Origin: Sphingobium chlorophenolicum
GTDB lineage: Bacteria > Pseudomonadota > Alphaproteobacteria > Sphingomonadales > Sphingomonadaceae
Length of the DNA stretch: 64,000 nt
Direction: 5' to 3'
Assembly: GCF_000722875.1 (NCBI RefSeq)
Contig: NZ_JFHR01000016.1
Coordinates: 1 to 64,000, forward strand
Shown piece after piece: positions 28,315 to 38,014 of this stretch. The notes beneath the pieces are model-generated. The model ran no database searches and was not told the DNA's origin. It worked only from the letters and a program-made list of their open reading frames with translations. The translations under genes and the position numbers were made by a program. Each line of letters begins with the position of its first letter. The first letter of the stretch is position 1.

Positions 28315-29631
28315 ATGAAATTTACGAAAACGCGCCCCGTCAGTCCTGATCGTACGGCAGCGACCGCCAGATTGATGGTTGTGATTCTCTGTTTGGGCCA
28401 AATGCTCAATTACTTTGACCGCTCGGTCGTTGGCCTAGCGGCGACTGACATCATGCGCGATCTTGCGCTCACTACAGCGGACTACGGCTTGCTTTCAGGC
28501 GCCTTTTTCGGTCTTTACGGCCTTTCAGGCGTCGTGGTCGGTCTGACGCTATCGCATAGGGTGCGGCCCCGGGTGCTGCTGACAGTAATGATTGCGGTCT
28601 GGACGATCACCCAGTTTCCCATCGCGATCGCTCCATCGCTGATGATGCTCATGATCTGTCGCGCGCTGCTCGGCGCTGCAGAGAGTCCGAGCATTTCAAC
28701 GTCGGTTGCCGCCGCACATGAATGGTTTCCTGCCGATCGGCGCAGTATCCCGACGGCATTCATCATGATCGGTCCCCTGCTCGGTTCGATCGTGGCGCCG
28801 CCGATACTGACAACCGTCATGGGCGCCTATGGATGGAAGGCGGGTTTCGTGACCTGCGGCCTTTTCAGCGGCCTGATGCTGGCGACGCTCCTGGCGTTCG
28901 GGCGCGACGGACCGGGCATGGCTATCGCCACGCCGGCGTCGCCCCGGAGCGATCATCCGCGCACGGTCAACAGGCTCTGGAGCGCCCCCGCCATAATCGC
29001 GGTGACCGCCGCCGGATTCTCGACCTACTGGGTGATGTCTTTCGCCGTGGCGTGGCTGTTCCCCATGTTGGAACTTGGGCTCGGCTATGACCGGGTCACT
29101 GCGAGTTGGTTAGGGTCCGGCGTATACATACTGGGCGCCGTTCTCCTGCTAGCCGCGTCCGCGCTATCGCAGGCCCTGCTGAAACGTGGACTGAATTTCC
29201 GGCGGGCCGTGGTCTGGCCGATGCTCACTTGCCTAGTCATCGGCATCTCCGCCTTTCTGGCGGCAGTCGCAGCGCCAACAAATTCAATGAGGTTCTGCCT
29301 GCTTGCGATCGCGATCGCGGCTGGGCAGCCCGTCACCAGCGCCGTACCCATCATTATCAGCGCGATCGCGCCGCTCGAACTGCGGAACCGAATGCTGGTC
29401 GTCCTTTTATCGCTGACCAGCATGGCGGGGATGGCGTCGCCCTATCTTACCGGCCTGCTGATCGACCGGCAGGGCTTTGCCGGCTTTGTTCCGGCGATCC
29501 TGCTCTGCGCCGCGGTTCTGCTCTGCGGCATGCTGATCACCCTCGCCTTCCTTCATCCTGACGCGGCGATCAAACGGATCGCGTCGCGCTCCCGGATCGT
29601 CGAAACCGAACCCCGCCAGGCCCTGACATGA
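28315..29631 (+). CDS. MFS transporter
   Basis: A 438-residue major facilitator superfamily permease with twelve predicted membrane segments. The first segment is LMVVILCLGQMLNYFDRSVVGLA, in which N-Y-F-D-R is the signature of the anion:cation symporter/hexuronate-type group (ACS, as in ExuT and aromatic-acid permeases). The central loop around residue 205 carries SPRSDHP. I take ATG 28315 rather than the upstream GTG because AGCAGGG precedes it. Its stop overlaps the start of the SnoaL-like gene (ATGA). Likely role: inner-membrane import of an organic acid for this pathway, paired with an outer-membrane receptor. Confidence 0.88.
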   Translation: MKFTKTRPVSPDRTAATARLMVVILCLGQMLNYFDRSVVGLAATDIMRDLALTTADYGLLSGAFFGLYGLSGVVVGLTLSHRVRPRVLLTVMIAVWTITQFPIAIAPSLMMLMICRALLGAAESPSISTSVAAAHEWFPADRRSIPTAFIMIGPLLGSIVAPPILTTVMGAYGWKAGFVTCGLFSGLMLATLLAFGRDGPGMAIATPASPRSDHPRTVNRLWSAPAIIAVTAAGFSTYWVMSFAVAWLFPMLELGLGYDRVTASWLGSGVYILGAVLLLAASALSQALLKRGLNFRRAVVWPMLTCLVIGISAFLAAVAAPTNSMRFCLLAIAIAAGQPVTSAVPIIISAIAPLELRNRMLVVLLSLTSMAGMASPYLTGLLIDRQGFAGFVPAILLCAAVLLCGMLITLAFLHPDAAIKRIASRSRIVETEPRQALT

Positions 29632-30074
29632 CCCTTGATCCCGCCGACATGAAAGCGTTCGATGCTTGCGCCCGTATCGTTACGCTCGCCTCCCTCCATA
29701 TGGACGCCAACGACGCCGACGCGCTCGTGCGGCTGTTCACCGAAGACCTGGAGTTCGTCCGCCCGTCCACTTACCCAGATGTGGCAATTCGAGGCCGGGC
29801 GGAACTGCACGCAGCCATCGCCGAACGCGACCGACATATGGTCAGTCGCCATATCGCCAGCAATATCGCGCCCTACCGGGTCTCAGCAGACCGGATAGTC
29901 GTCAAATCCTACTTCACCCATTTCCGCGGCTGGCGGGACATTGGCTCTGATGAACCTATTCCCATCACGGAGACGCTGCGATCCATGGGCGAATATGAGG
30001 ATCATCTGGTCTGCGCTGACGGCGAATGGCTGATCGCCCGCCGTGTCGCGAAATTCCTTTTCGGTGGGCTGTAG
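29628..30074 (+). CDS. SnoaL-like protein
   Basis: A 148-residue SnoaL_4-type protein: ACARIVTLASLHMDANDADAL then LFTEDLEFVRPSTYPD and the His of MVSRHIASNIAPYRV. Its start overlaps the MFS stop by four bases (ATGA), so translation is coupled. An SDR gene follows. Small lone members of this fold act as dehydratases, isomerases or hydrolases; the sequence does not decide which. Confidence 0.8.
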   Translation: MTLDPADMKAFDACARIVTLASLHMDANDADALVRLFTEDLEFVRPSTYPDVAIRGRAELHAAIAERDRHMVSRHIASNIAPYRVSADRIVVKSYFTHFRGWRDIGSDEPIPITETLRSMGEYEDHLVCADGEWLIARRVAKFLFGGL

Positions 30075-30105
30075 ATGGCGATCCTTCGCAACCGGGAATG
30101 CCGCC

Positions 30106-30969
30106 GTGGCTGAGCCTTTGCCCCGAAACGGCGTCTATATCGTGACCGGCGCAGCCGGCGGACTTGGCCGGGCTATGACCCTTGGCCTGCTCCATGCTGG
30201 CGCGCGCGTCGTCGCGGGGGATCTGGGCACGGATCGGTTGGACGCGCTGGAAACCGAACTGGCGACGCTAGGACATGGCGAGCAAGCGCGTTTGATCCAC
30301 CTCGATGTCTGCAGCGAGGAGGCAACCGCCGCCGCAGTGGCGTTGGCGCTGGACGCCTTCGGACGGCTGGACGGCATAATCAACAATGCCGGCATCGGCC
30401 AAGAGCTGGTATCGAACGATTATATCTTCAACCCGCCTCCCTTCTGGAGCGTACCACCCGACATCTGGCGGCGCATCTTCGACGTCAACGCCATCGGCCC
30501 TTTCCTGCTCGCCCGGGCGGCGGCGGGCCCGATGATGGCCGCAGGCGGCGGGCGCATCGTCAACATCACTACCAGCCTGCAGTCGATGCTACGCAGGGGC
30601 ATGGCCCCCTATGCGGGGTCGAAGGCGGCAACGGAAGCCCACTCGCTGGTCATGGCTCAGGACCTCGCCGGGACCGGCGTAACCGTGAACGTCCTGGTGC
30701 CAGGCGGCGCGACCGACACCAGGATGGTGCCGCAGGAGATCGGCCTCGCGCGCTCCGAATTGCTGCGCCCCACCATCATGGTGGCTCCGTTGCTATGGTT
30801 GCTGTCTCCCGACGCCGCAGAGGTCACGGGCAGACGCTTTGTTGCGGCGCGTTGGGATACGTCCCTGGATACAGCCGAAGCAGCCCGCATTGCCGGCGCG
30901 CCGGCCGCATGGGAAATCCCGCCCGATGGCCAGGCGATCATGCCCGCAAGCTTCGGCGCCAAGCCCTAA
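30106..30969 (+). CDS. Short-chain dehydrogenase/reductase (HSD17B4-like)
   Basis: About 287 residues. TGAAGGLGRAMTLGLLHAGA, NNAGIG, catalytic Ser in ITTSLQS and Tyr-Lys in APYAGSKAATEA. A GTG at 30106 is the best start; it lies 31 bases after the SnoaL-like stop, and an in-frame upstream extension would overlap that gene. The loop SNDYIFNPPPFWSVPPDIWRR after NNAG is longer than in standard SDRs and may shape the substrate pocket. Third gene of the unit MFS, SnoaL, SDR, SDR. Confidence 0.82.
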   Translation: MAEPLPRNGVYIVTGAAGGLGRAMTLGLLHAGARVVAGDLGTDRLDALETELATLGHGEQARLIHLDVCSEEATAAAVALALDAFGRLDGIINNAGIGQELVSNDYIFNPPPFWSVPPDIWRRIFDVNAIGPFLLARAAAGPMMAAGGGRIVNITTSLQSMLRRGMAPYAGSKAATEAHSLVMAQDLAGTGVTVNVLVPGGATDTRMVPQEIGLARSELLRPTIMVAPLLWLLSPDAAEVTGRRFVAARWDTSLDTAEAARIAGAPAAWEIPPDGQAIMPASFGAKP

Positions 30970-30999
30970 AACGAAACACGGAAGAGGAACGAAGGCGCG

Positions 31000-31749
31000 A
31001 TGTCGCTTCATGGCAAGACCGCGTTTGTTACAGGCGCCGCGCGCGGCATAGGCGAAACGCTGTCGCGAGCCTTGGCGGCCGAGGGGGCTAAGATGGCGCT
31101 CATCGACATCGATCTTTCGGCAACGCGCGCGGTCGCCGAAAGCATCGAGGCAGCGGGCGGCCAAGCGCTCGCGATAAAATGCGACGTCACCGACATGACA
31201 GCGATAGAAGCCGCCACGCAGCAGGTCAGCAGCCACTTCGGCGGAATTGATATCCTGATCAACAATGCCGCGCTGCATGGCATCGAATACAACATCCCCT
31301 CTACCCAGTTGCCGATGGATGCATGGAGCCTGCTTCTCGACGTCAACCTTCTGGGCCCGGTTCGCTGCGCCAAGGCCTGCCGTGGCGTGATGCGCGCACG
31401 CGGCGGAGGGGTGATCATAAACCTGTCCTCCATCGCCAGCATGCCCGCACTGAACGCCTACGGCGTATCGAAGCTGGCTGTTCGCGGTCTGACCACCGCC
31501 CTCGCCCATGAACTCGCCGCCGATGGCATCCGCGTATATGCACTGGTGCCAGGCCTGATGGATACGGAGGCTGTCATGAGCGAGGCGCCGCCTGGCTTTG
31601 TGGAAGACGTCCACAAGAAGCAGCTTATCCAACGCCAGGGCAGTCCGCGGGATCTCGTCGGTGCGGTGTTGTTCTTCTGTTCCGACGCCGCCAGTTTCAT
31701 CACCGGCGAGACCCTGACCATTGCGGGTGGCGCGCCGCTGCGGACCTGA
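31000..31749 (+). CDS. Short-chain dehydrogenase/reductase
   Basis: A 249-residue classical SDR: TGAARGIGETLSRALAAEGA, NNAALHG in place of NNAG, Ser in NLSSIASM, and Tyr-Lys in NAYGVSKLAV. Start at 31000 follows GAAGAGGAA. Last gene of the plus-strand unit beginning at 28315, convergent with the next SDR. Substrate unknown. Confidence 0.88.
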   Translation: MSLHGKTAFVTGAARGIGETLSRALAAEGAKMALIDIDLSATRAVAESIEAAGGQALAIKCDVTDMTAIEAATQQVSSHFGGIDILINNAALHGIEYNIPSTQLPMDAWSLLLDVNLLGPVRCAKACRGVMRARGGGVIINLSSIASMPALNAYGVSKLAVRGLTTALAHELAADGIRVYALVPGLMDTEAVMSEAPPGFVEDVHKKQLIQRQGSPRDLVGAVLFFCSDAASFITGETLTIAGGAPLRT

Positions 31750-31772
31750 ATTTCATGCAGAATGGCGTAGGA

Positions 31773-32525
31773 TCATTTTGCCAGATAGCCGCCATCGACC
31801 ACCAGATCCGTCCCGGTAACGAAGGACGCGTCATCGCTGGCCAGGAATAGAACGGCAGCTGCGACCTCTTCAGGCCGCCCACGCCGTCCCAGCGCAGTTC
31901 GGGCATTGCGCTCCGCGCGGACCTGAGCGGAGTGGCCGGCAGTCGCGGGCGTGTCAATGACACCCGGCAGGATGGCGTTGACCCGTACGCCGCGCCCGCC
32001 CAAGCTAACCGCCGCGTTGCGCGTCATCATCCGCACGGCCGCCTTGGTCGCATGATATCCAGCCATATGTTCGACCGAGATCACGCCGAATATGGACGCG
32101 ATGTTGACGATTGATCCACCGCCGCGGGCAATCATCTGAGGCGCAATGGCGCGCATGCCGAGAAACACCGATGTCTGGTTCGCGCGTACGACATGGTCCC
32201 ACTCCTCAAGCGGCACGTCCAGAAGATCGGCAGTCGGCCCCCGAATTCCTGCATTATTGACAAGAATGTCCGCGCCCCCTGCCCGCTCAGCGACGATGGC
32301 CGCCAGGGCTTGCCAATCCTGCTCGCTCCCGACGTCGAGACGCTCGAACATCGCGCCTGAGGGAAGGGGTGAAGCCGACTCCATGATGTCGGTCGCAAAG
32401 ACGCGAGCGCCTTCGGCCGCAAGTCGTTCGACAATGGCATGCCCGATCCCGCCTGACGCGCCCGTCACGATGGCCACCTTTTCAGAAAGGCCCCGACTTC
32501 CTGTCGATGATGCGATTTCAGCCAT
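31773..32525 (-). CDS. Short-chain dehydrogenase/reductase
   Basis: A 250-residue classical SDR with TGASGGIGHAIVERL, NNAGIRGP, Ser in NIASIFG, Tyr-Lys in AGYHATKAAV and the end FVTGTDLVVDGGYLAK. Start at 32525 with GGAGG upstream; a longer frame has no site. It is divergent from the SDR at 32651 across 125 bases, so the two probably share a control region. Confidence 0.88.
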   Translation of the reverse strand: MAEIASSTGSRGLSEKVAIVTGASGGIGHAIVERLAAEGARVFATDIMESASPLPSGAMFERLDVGSEQDWQALAAIVAERAGGADILVNNAGIRGPTADLLDVPLEEWDHVVRANQTSVFLGMRAIAPQMIARGGGSIVNIASIFGVISVEHMAGYHATKAAVRMMTRNAAVSLGGRGVRVNAILPGVIDTPATAGHSAQVRAERNARTALGRRGRPEEVAAAVLFLASDDASFVTGTDLVVDGGYLAK

Positions 32526-32650
32526 CACGGAGCCTCCATACACTGACACATTTGGTTGTATTTAGCCCTATACGTAGATAAGAGACTTCCCGATCGCAAG
32601 CATGAGCGCGACTGCTCCGGGACGGGGCGTAAAAAGGGGAGATTGCCATC

Positions 32651-33460
32651 GTGGCCGATGCAGCCAAATTAAGTCCTTTTTCCGACACGACATTCACCGG
32701 TCGCACCGCGATCGTTACCGGTGGCGGCAGCGGCATCGGGGCGGCAGTGGCGAAGCAGCTGGCGGATTCAGGCTGCGCCGTGACGATCCTCGATCTGGAC
32801 ATTGCGCTCGCGGCCGATGTCTTGGCAGGCATCGCGGCGCGCGGCGGCGACGCTCTGGCGGTGGGATGCGACGTCACCAGCCGTTCCTCGATAGAATCGG
32901 CGCTGGGGAAAGTTGTCAGCTGGCGTAACGATATCGACTATCTGGTAAATTGCGTCGGCACAGTGCTCGGAGAACCGTTGGCGGCGATTGATCTCGACAA
33001 ATGGAGACGCAGCTTCGAGATAAATCTCGATAGCGCCCTGCTCATGTGCCAGGCATTCCACCCCAAGCTTGCATCGAGCGCGGTCGGCAGCGTCGTCAAC
33101 ATCGCGTCCCTTGCAGCGCGCGGGGCCTACCCCGGCGGAGGCGGCTACGGGCCCAGCAAGGCCGCACTGGTGTCCCTTTCCCAACAGTTGGCGATCGAGT
33201 GGGCGCCGGAGGGTATCCGCGTAAATGTTGTAAATCCCGCAACGACGCTCACACCCTTGGTTCACCGGCTCCATTCCCCTGAATCGCTGGCGGAGCGCGC
33301 AAGCAGAGTGCCGCTCGGCCGGCTCGTCGATCCTAATGAAGTGGCCGCCATGGTGTGCTTCCTCCTGTCGGACGCCGCGTCCGCCATTACCGCACAGGTT
33401 ATCGACGTCGACTGCGGCGTCAGCCAGTCGTTGGTTACCCCCATAAAGCCGCCAGCATAG
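32651..33460 (+). CDS. Short-chain dehydrogenase/reductase
   Basis: A 269-residue SDR with TGGGSGIGAAVAKQL, Ser in NIASLAARG and Tyr-Lys in GGYGPSKAAL. The usual NNAG is VNCVGTV, so the structural Asn pair is altered. Starts with GTG at 32651, preceded by AGGGGAG. Convergent with the amidohydrolase gene. Substrate unknown. Confidence 0.85.
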   Translation: MADAAKLSPFSDTTFTGRTAIVTGGGSGIGAAVAKQLADSGCAVTILDLDIALAADVLAGIAARGGDALAVGCDVTSRSSIESALGKVVSWRNDIDYLVNCVGTVLGEPLAAIDLDKWRRSFEINLDSALLMCQAFHPKLASSAVGSVVNIASLAARGAYPGGGGYGPSKAALVSLSQQLAIEWAPEGIRVNVVNPATTLTPLVHRLHSPESLAERASRVPLGRLVDPNEVAAMVCFLLSDAASAITAQVIDVDCGVSQSLVTPIKPPA

Positions 33461-33547
33461 CTCCGGATCGAGCACGCGCCCGATCCGACGGATCCCTATA
33501 ATGCCAGCGTTCCCGCATGCGCCGATGAAGGCAGGACGTCTGTCATG

Positions 33548-34774
33548 TCAGACTGAGCCCCCCCTTGAAACGACTTTACCGTCTGCGATGACGAGGGAAG
33601 GATTCCATAAATTTTCTATGTCCGCGGCCGGATTGCCTCGAAAGACGACCAGGTCGGCCTTCAAGCCTTCCGCCACCGAGCCGATATCGTCCCGACCCAG
33701 ATGCCTCGCGGCCTGAACCGTCGCCGTGCGCATTACCTCCAGGGGGGAAAGCCCGCCTTTCACCATGCGCTGCGCCTCGACGATGGAGTTCGAACCATAT
33801 TGGCCGGCATCCACCCCTTCCACCTTTATAGTCGGCGAGAAGCTGTCCGTGCCTAGCGCCACGCGCACCCCCGCCGCAGCGACCCGGCCGACATTGCGGT
33901 GCGCTTCCGGCGTGGGATACACCCACAAAGTCGGCACGTAGGTCGCGTCATTCCTCAGCAGAAGTTCAAAAACTCTATCGTCGGATATGTCCTCGCCGAC
34001 GATGCCGTGCTCAACGCCGTCGGCTCCGGCCTCGAGCGCTTCGATGGCGCGGTCCTGCTCATATGTGTGAACCGTGACCTTCAGCCCCCTGCGATGCGCT
34101 TCCTCTATCGCAGCCTCCATGACTGGCCGCTTCAACCGGTTGATGGGCACCATCCCATGCCAGCGATAATCAGGTTCGCCGCCGTGGCAGGCGCATCCCC
34201 CCTGATAGAGCAGCTTGATCGCGTCTACGCCCAGTTCCGCCATTTCGGCGACGCGCTCCCGCGCCGCTTCGGGACTGTCGGCCTCTCCGGCTGCGCGCTT
34301 CTGATACCACGGATTTCGCCCGTAGATCGTTCTGGTTGGATGACCGCCAGGCGCGGTCAGGCCGAATCCCGTCATCAAAAATCGCGGGCCGCTGCAGACG
34401 CCCAGCCGAAGGCGTTCGCGTATGGTCAGCAATTCGGGCACCGGGTCGCCCACCGACTTGATCGTCGTGACCCCATAACGCAAAAACGACTGAAAATGCA
34501 GCGGAAGCACATCGTCCAGATAGGTGTTCATCGACTGTTCGTCGACGCAGCTGATCGGGTCGAACAGGTGCACATGGCTGTCGATCAGACCTGGGCTGAG
34601 CCAGGCGCCCGCAACGTTAAACTCCTCGTCACCTGCCAGCCTTTCTTCCGATACGGTCACTATCGCACCATCCCGTATGCCTACATTGAAGCGCCCGGTT
34701 CGTACGTTTAGACCATCGAAGAGGCAGGCGTTGTTGATCGCTATGTCATGTCTATCCTGCGATGACAGCGCCAT
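33548..34774 (-). CDS. Amidohydrolase family protein (imidazolonepropionase-like)
   Basis: A 408-residue metal-dependent amidohydrolase. The beta-1 metal motif is DSHVHL (His67 and His69), a probable carboxylated or bridging Lys in DAIKLLYQGG, later His in VTVHTYE and VEHGIV, and the final Asp in ALGTDSFS. It would hydrolyse a C-N or C-O bond in a cyclic or amide substrate. Two ATGs are close together; I choose 34774 because AGGAGA is then six bases away, whereas the ATG at 34780 is too near it. Lies 182 bases downstream of nothing on its own strand but follows the SDR 34957-35691 in the same direction. Many relatives are annotated as prolidases or dipeptidases without proof. Confidence 0.83.
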   Translation of the reverse strand: MALSSQDRHDIAINNACLFDGLNVRTGRFNVGIRDGAIVTVSEERLAGDEEFNVAGAWLSPGLIDSHVHLFDPISCVDEQSMNTYLDDVLPLHFQSFLRYGVTTIKSVGDPVPELLTIRERLRLGVCSGPRFLMTGFGLTAPGGHPTRTIYGRNPWYQKRAAGEADSPEAARERVAEMAELGVDAIKLLYQGGCACHGGEPDYRWHGMVPINRLKRPVMEAAIEEAHRRGLKVTVHTYEQDRAIEALEAGADGVEHGIVGEDISDDRVFELLLRNDATYVPTLWVYPTPEAHRNVGRVAAAGVRVALGTDSFSPTIKVEGVDAGQYGSNSIVEAQRMVKGGLSPLEVMRTATVQAARHLGRDDIGSVAEGLKADLVVFRGNPAADIENLWNPSLVIADGKVVSRGGSV

Positions 34775-34956
34775 CTCCATTCTCCTGAAAAAGTATAGAT
34801 CGGCTCAAATATTGGCTGAAAACCCAGGGGCATGGTTTCAAAGCGCCGGGAACCATGCTTCGCCTGCGCTCCGTTCTCCGAAATGTGCGACGAGGGCTGC
34901 GATGCCGCCAGCTTCGGAAGCGTTTACGAAGCCCCCAGTTCCTCGATTATTTGCAG

Positions 34957-35691
34957 TCAAGCGCCAACAGCGCCACAGACAGCGATCTCAGCGCCCATGA
35001 TATAAGCAGATTCATCCGAAGCCAGGTATAGCGCCGCATGCGCTATGTCTTCAGTTGTCCCCAGCCGCTTGGCCGGGATGGATTGCGTAAAAGCTTCAAG
35101 AAATTCCGGCTTGTTGACCCTGATCATCGGCGTATCTATCAGTCCTGGCAGAATAGCATTGACCCGGATATTGCTCTCCGCCAAATCGACGGCCGCGCAT
35201 TTCGATATTCCGCGGACCATCCACTTCGATGTTGAATAGGAAAATGCGTTGGCCATGCCGCGCGTACCCACCAGCGAAGATATGTTGACGATCGAGCCGC
35301 CTCCCGCCTTCAACATCGGCTCCTGAACCGCCTTCATGCCCAGGAATGTCCCGCGAGCGTTCACCTCAAAGAAGCGATCGAACGATTCGACGTCGGCTTC
35401 CTGAAAGCGCCCTTGCGCATAGATCCCGGCATTGTTGATCAGCACGTCGACCCGGCCGAACTTGTCAAGGGCCGCTGCAACGACCTGTTGCCAATCCGCT
35501 TCCCGCGATACGTCATGTTTGACGAATATTGCCTGATCACCGATTTCGCGCGCAACCTGTTCACCGGCCTCGGCATTTATATCCGTAAGGATCAGCTTGG
35601 CGCCTTCGGCTGCAAACAAGCGGGCTTCCGTGGCGCCTTGACCGCTGCCTGCTCCGGTAATTATCACCACCTTGTCTTTGAGCCTGTTCAT
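34957..35691 (-). CDS. Short-chain dehydrogenase/reductase
   Basis: A 244-residue classical SDR: TGAGSGQGATEARLFAAEGA, NNAGIYAQG, Ser in NISSLVG and Tyr-Lys in FSYSTSKWMV. The cofactor motif has Q in the usual I position. The last residues (MGAEIAVCGAVGA) lack the common DGG. Start at 35691 with GAGGATTTT upstream. Similar SDRs act on steroid or cyclic alcohols, but this is not diagnostic. Confidence 0.87.
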   Translation of the reverse strand: MNRLKDKVVIITGAGSGQGATEARLFAAEGAKLILTDINAEAGEQVAREIGDQAIFVKHDVSREADWQQVVAAALDKFGRVDVLINNAGIYAQGRFQEADVESFDRFFEVNARGTFLGMKAVQEPMLKAGGGSIVNISSLVGTRGMANAFSYSTSKWMVRGISKCAAVDLAESNIRVNAILPGLIDTPMIRVNKPEFLEAFTQSIPAKRLGTTEDIAHAALYLASDESAYIMGAEIAVCGAVGA

Positions 35692-35813
35692 AAAATCCTC
35701 CCATCTTATAATTAGTTAATGTAGAAAGTCTTCACACAAGTAATACTATGGCTCCCCGCGCATCGCCGCCTTTAAATATTTATAAAGCTGAAGCCTCGAT
35801 CGACTTTACGGCC

Positions 35814-36590
35814 TCAGCGGGAATGAGCGGCGAAGCCGTCAATCCCCGGACTGAGTTCCGCGCGAAGCTGCAAACTTGGAATAAGATAATCGCCGCCGTT
35901 CTGCATTCGATAGGGAATTGGCTCGGCCGTAAAGAAATTGCGCATCCGCTCGCGCAAATGTTCGCCTTCATTTTCGAACCTCTCCGGCGTCATACGGTCC
36001 GCCCGATAGGACACAAAGGAAGGCAGCACATTGAATCCAGGATAGAAAAGGACGCCATGCGTTATGGGAAACAAGATATCGTCAATGGGGCCATTGATGC
36101 CCCGACGATCATAATGTGGCTGCGCGCCGCCCAGCATGACCAGCAGCATGCCGCGCTTTCCCGCCATGGCTCCCTCGCCATATCGATCACCCCAATGCGT
36201 GTCATTATATGCGCCAAGGCCGTATCCCAATCCATGTGAAAGGGTACGCTCGACCCAGCCCTTCATGATGGCGGGCATGGTGAACCACCAGAGCGGAAAA
36301 GCGAGGATAAGCCCATCGGCCCAAAGCAGTTTGGCTTGTTCCGCCTTGACGTCTTCGGTCAACGATCCCGCATGGAAAGCCCTGTCCGACGCGGCGCTGA
36401 CAATCAATCGCTCCGTTTCCGTCAGGCCTGGGAAGTCATCACGGTCGATCTCACTCTTCCACCTCATCGCATAAAGGTCCGTCACCTGCACTTCATGACC
36501 ATCCCGCTGAAGCTGCTGATTGGCGACACCGGTGAACGAGTGAGTTAAGGATGCCTGGTCGGGATGCGCAACTACGATCAACACCTTCAT
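35814..36590 (-). CDS. NAD(P)H:quinone oxidoreductase, flavodoxin fold
   Basis: A 258-residue protein of the NQO/MdaB/KefF type: VLIVVAHPDQASLTHSF binds FAD phosphate, FPLWWFTMPAIMKGWVERTL is the family signature. It performs two-electron reduction of quinones or azo/nitro compounds in the cytoplasm. The start at 36590 gives the family N-terminus. A LysR regulator is transcribed divergently 107 bases away, the classic layout for quinone- or aromatic-inducible reductases. Confidence 0.9.
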   Translation of the reverse strand: MKVLIVVAHPDQASLTHSFTGVANQQLQRDGHEVQVTDLYAMRWKSEIDRDDFPGLTETERLIVSAASDRAFHAGSLTEDVKAEQAKLLWADGLILAFPLWWFTMPAIMKGWVERTLSHGLGYGLGAYNDTHWGDRYGEGAMAGKRGMLLVMLGGAQPHYDRRGINGPIDDILFPITHGVLFYPGFNVLPSFVSYRADRMTPERFENEGEHLRERMRNFFTAEPIPYRMQNGGDYLIPSLQLRAELSPGIDGFAAHSR

Positions 36591-36697
36591 CAGATTTCCT
36601 TAATCACCACAACCCATCGACCAGAGGACGCCTACTTTAACGACGCCTGCATCTGCGATAAGGTGCCATTCTTTCCAATGAGTCGGGAAAAAAACTC

Positions 36698-37603
36698 TTG
36701 AATAATGTTCCTGACCGCCTCTCCGGCTTGTCGGCATTCGTCAGAACCGCCGACCTCGGCAGCTTCGTGGCGGCGGGAAAGGCGCTGGGCCTATCTCCTT
36801 CCGCCGTAGGAAAGGCTGTCACGAAGCTGGAAGATCAGCTTGGTGTCCGACTGATTCAGCGATCGACACGTAAGCTCAGCCTGACCGAAGAAGGTCGCAT
36901 GTTTCACGAACGATGCCGGCGTGTTCTTGAAGAACTGGATGATGCGCAGGAGAGCCTCCAGCGCATGCGTGAAATGCCGCGCGGGCTTATCCGACTGTCG
37001 AGTCCAGTCATCGGACAACATGTCCTGATGCCAGCCCTGCCAGCCTTCCTCGCGCGCTATCCGGAGATCGAGTTCGATCTCGACTTTTCAGACCGGGGCG
37101 TCGATCTGATCGACGACGGAGCGGATGTGGCTCTCCTGATGGGGCCGATTCCCGACAACCGATTCATGGTTCGTCGGCTAAAGCCATACCGCCATCTTTT
37201 GTGCGCATCGCCCAGCTATTTGCAGCAATTTGGCGAGCCCAAGGCAGTCTCCGATCTCATGGCGCACAGGGGCATTGGGTTTCGCTTTCCCGATAGCGGC
37301 AGGCTTTATGAACACACCCTGCGCCGGAGCCGGAGCGAACTGCCCGTCCGGCACAATCATTTCATGACCTGCAACAGCCTGGAAGCCGTGCGCGAAGCTG
37401 TTATCCGTGGAATTGGAATAGGTTGTCTGCCGGAGTTTCTCGCAAAAGACCAGCTCTCTTCCGGGACGCTTGTGCCACTCCTTACAGACATTATCGACGT
37501 TACCGATCAGTTCAGCCTGGTATGGCCGTCCAGTAGACATCTCTCACCGAAGATCCGGGTCTTCGTCGACTTCATGGCGCGACATCTTTTCGCCAGCGAG
37601 TGA
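36698..37603 (+). CDS. LysR-family transcriptional regulator
   Basis: A 301-residue LysR regulator: helix-turn-helix at residues 8-65 (SFVAAGKALGLSPSAVGKAVTKLE), then an effector domain with GLIRLSSPVIGQHVLMPALP. The frame has no ATG; TTG at 36698 is the likely start, with GGGAA upstream. It is divergent from the quinone reductase gene and probably controls it. Belongs to the CrgA/DmlR-like branch. Confidence 0.85.
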   Translation: MNNVPDRLSGLSAFVRTADLGSFVAAGKALGLSPSAVGKAVTKLEDQLGVRLIQRSTRKLSLTEEGRMFHERCRRVLEELDDAQESLQRMREMPRGLIRLSSPVIGQHVLMPALPAFLARYPEIEFDLDFSDRGVDLIDDGADVALLMGPIPDNRFMVRRLKPYRHLLCASPSYLQQFGEPKAVSDLMAHRGIGFRFPDSGRLYEHTLRRSRSELPVRHNHFMTCNSLEAVREAVIRGIGIGCLPEFLAKDQLSSGTLVPLLTDIIDVTDQFSLVWPSSRHLSPKIRVFVDFMARHLFASE

Positions 37604-37618
37604 TCGAAGCGAAAAAGC

Positions 37619-37635
37619 CGGGCCAGACCGGCCCG
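37619..37635 (+). terminator. Hairpin after LysR gene
   Basis: CGGGCC-AGACC-GGCCCG forms a six-pair G+C stem 16 bases after the LysR stop. There is no T run after it, so terminator function is uncertain. Confidence 0.4.
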
Positions 37636-37834
37636 TGTCAGGCCGCCGCTGCCGGGCGCGTGCACGGAACTGGCCCGTCACTCACGATTCGTTCCTTTGC
37701 AGAAAATGCTGGGCGACCCTCTGCAAGGCGGCGCGCGCCAACGGCGAGGGGAGCGCCCAGGACCCGCCAGCCAGGTCCGCTACGCCCTGATTTTCGTCCG
37801 TAATCGCCCAAAAATGACATAATCGCCAAGATGC

Positions 37835-37862
37835 TTGACAGATACGTCAGAGACAATAAGAT
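37835..37862 (+). promoter_or_regulatory. Promoter of receptor 4
   Basis: TTGACA (37835-37840) and TAAGAT (37857-37862) with a 16-base spacer. The spacer starts with an inverted repeat TGAC-N6-GTCA (37836-37849) that overlaps the -35 box. Leader of about 145 bases to the ATG. Confidence 0.5.
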
Positions 37863-38014
37863 TTATGGTCGAGACACACATCAAGATACTTCTGGCGTCC
37901 TCATCATCTGCAACACTTGCACACGGGCGCTTTGAAGTTCCCGACGTCTCGAAGACATAAATATTCATTTTCAATCCGAAAAAATCGGAAGACTAGTTCA
38001 TAAAGGGGTAGGAT

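Larger units (their letters stand above)
37604..38014. other. Intergenic region before receptor 4
   Basis: No convincing gene. It holds a hairpin at 37619-37635 just after the LysR gene, a promoter at 37835-37862 and an A+T-rich leader before the receptor 4 ATG. Confidence 0.5.
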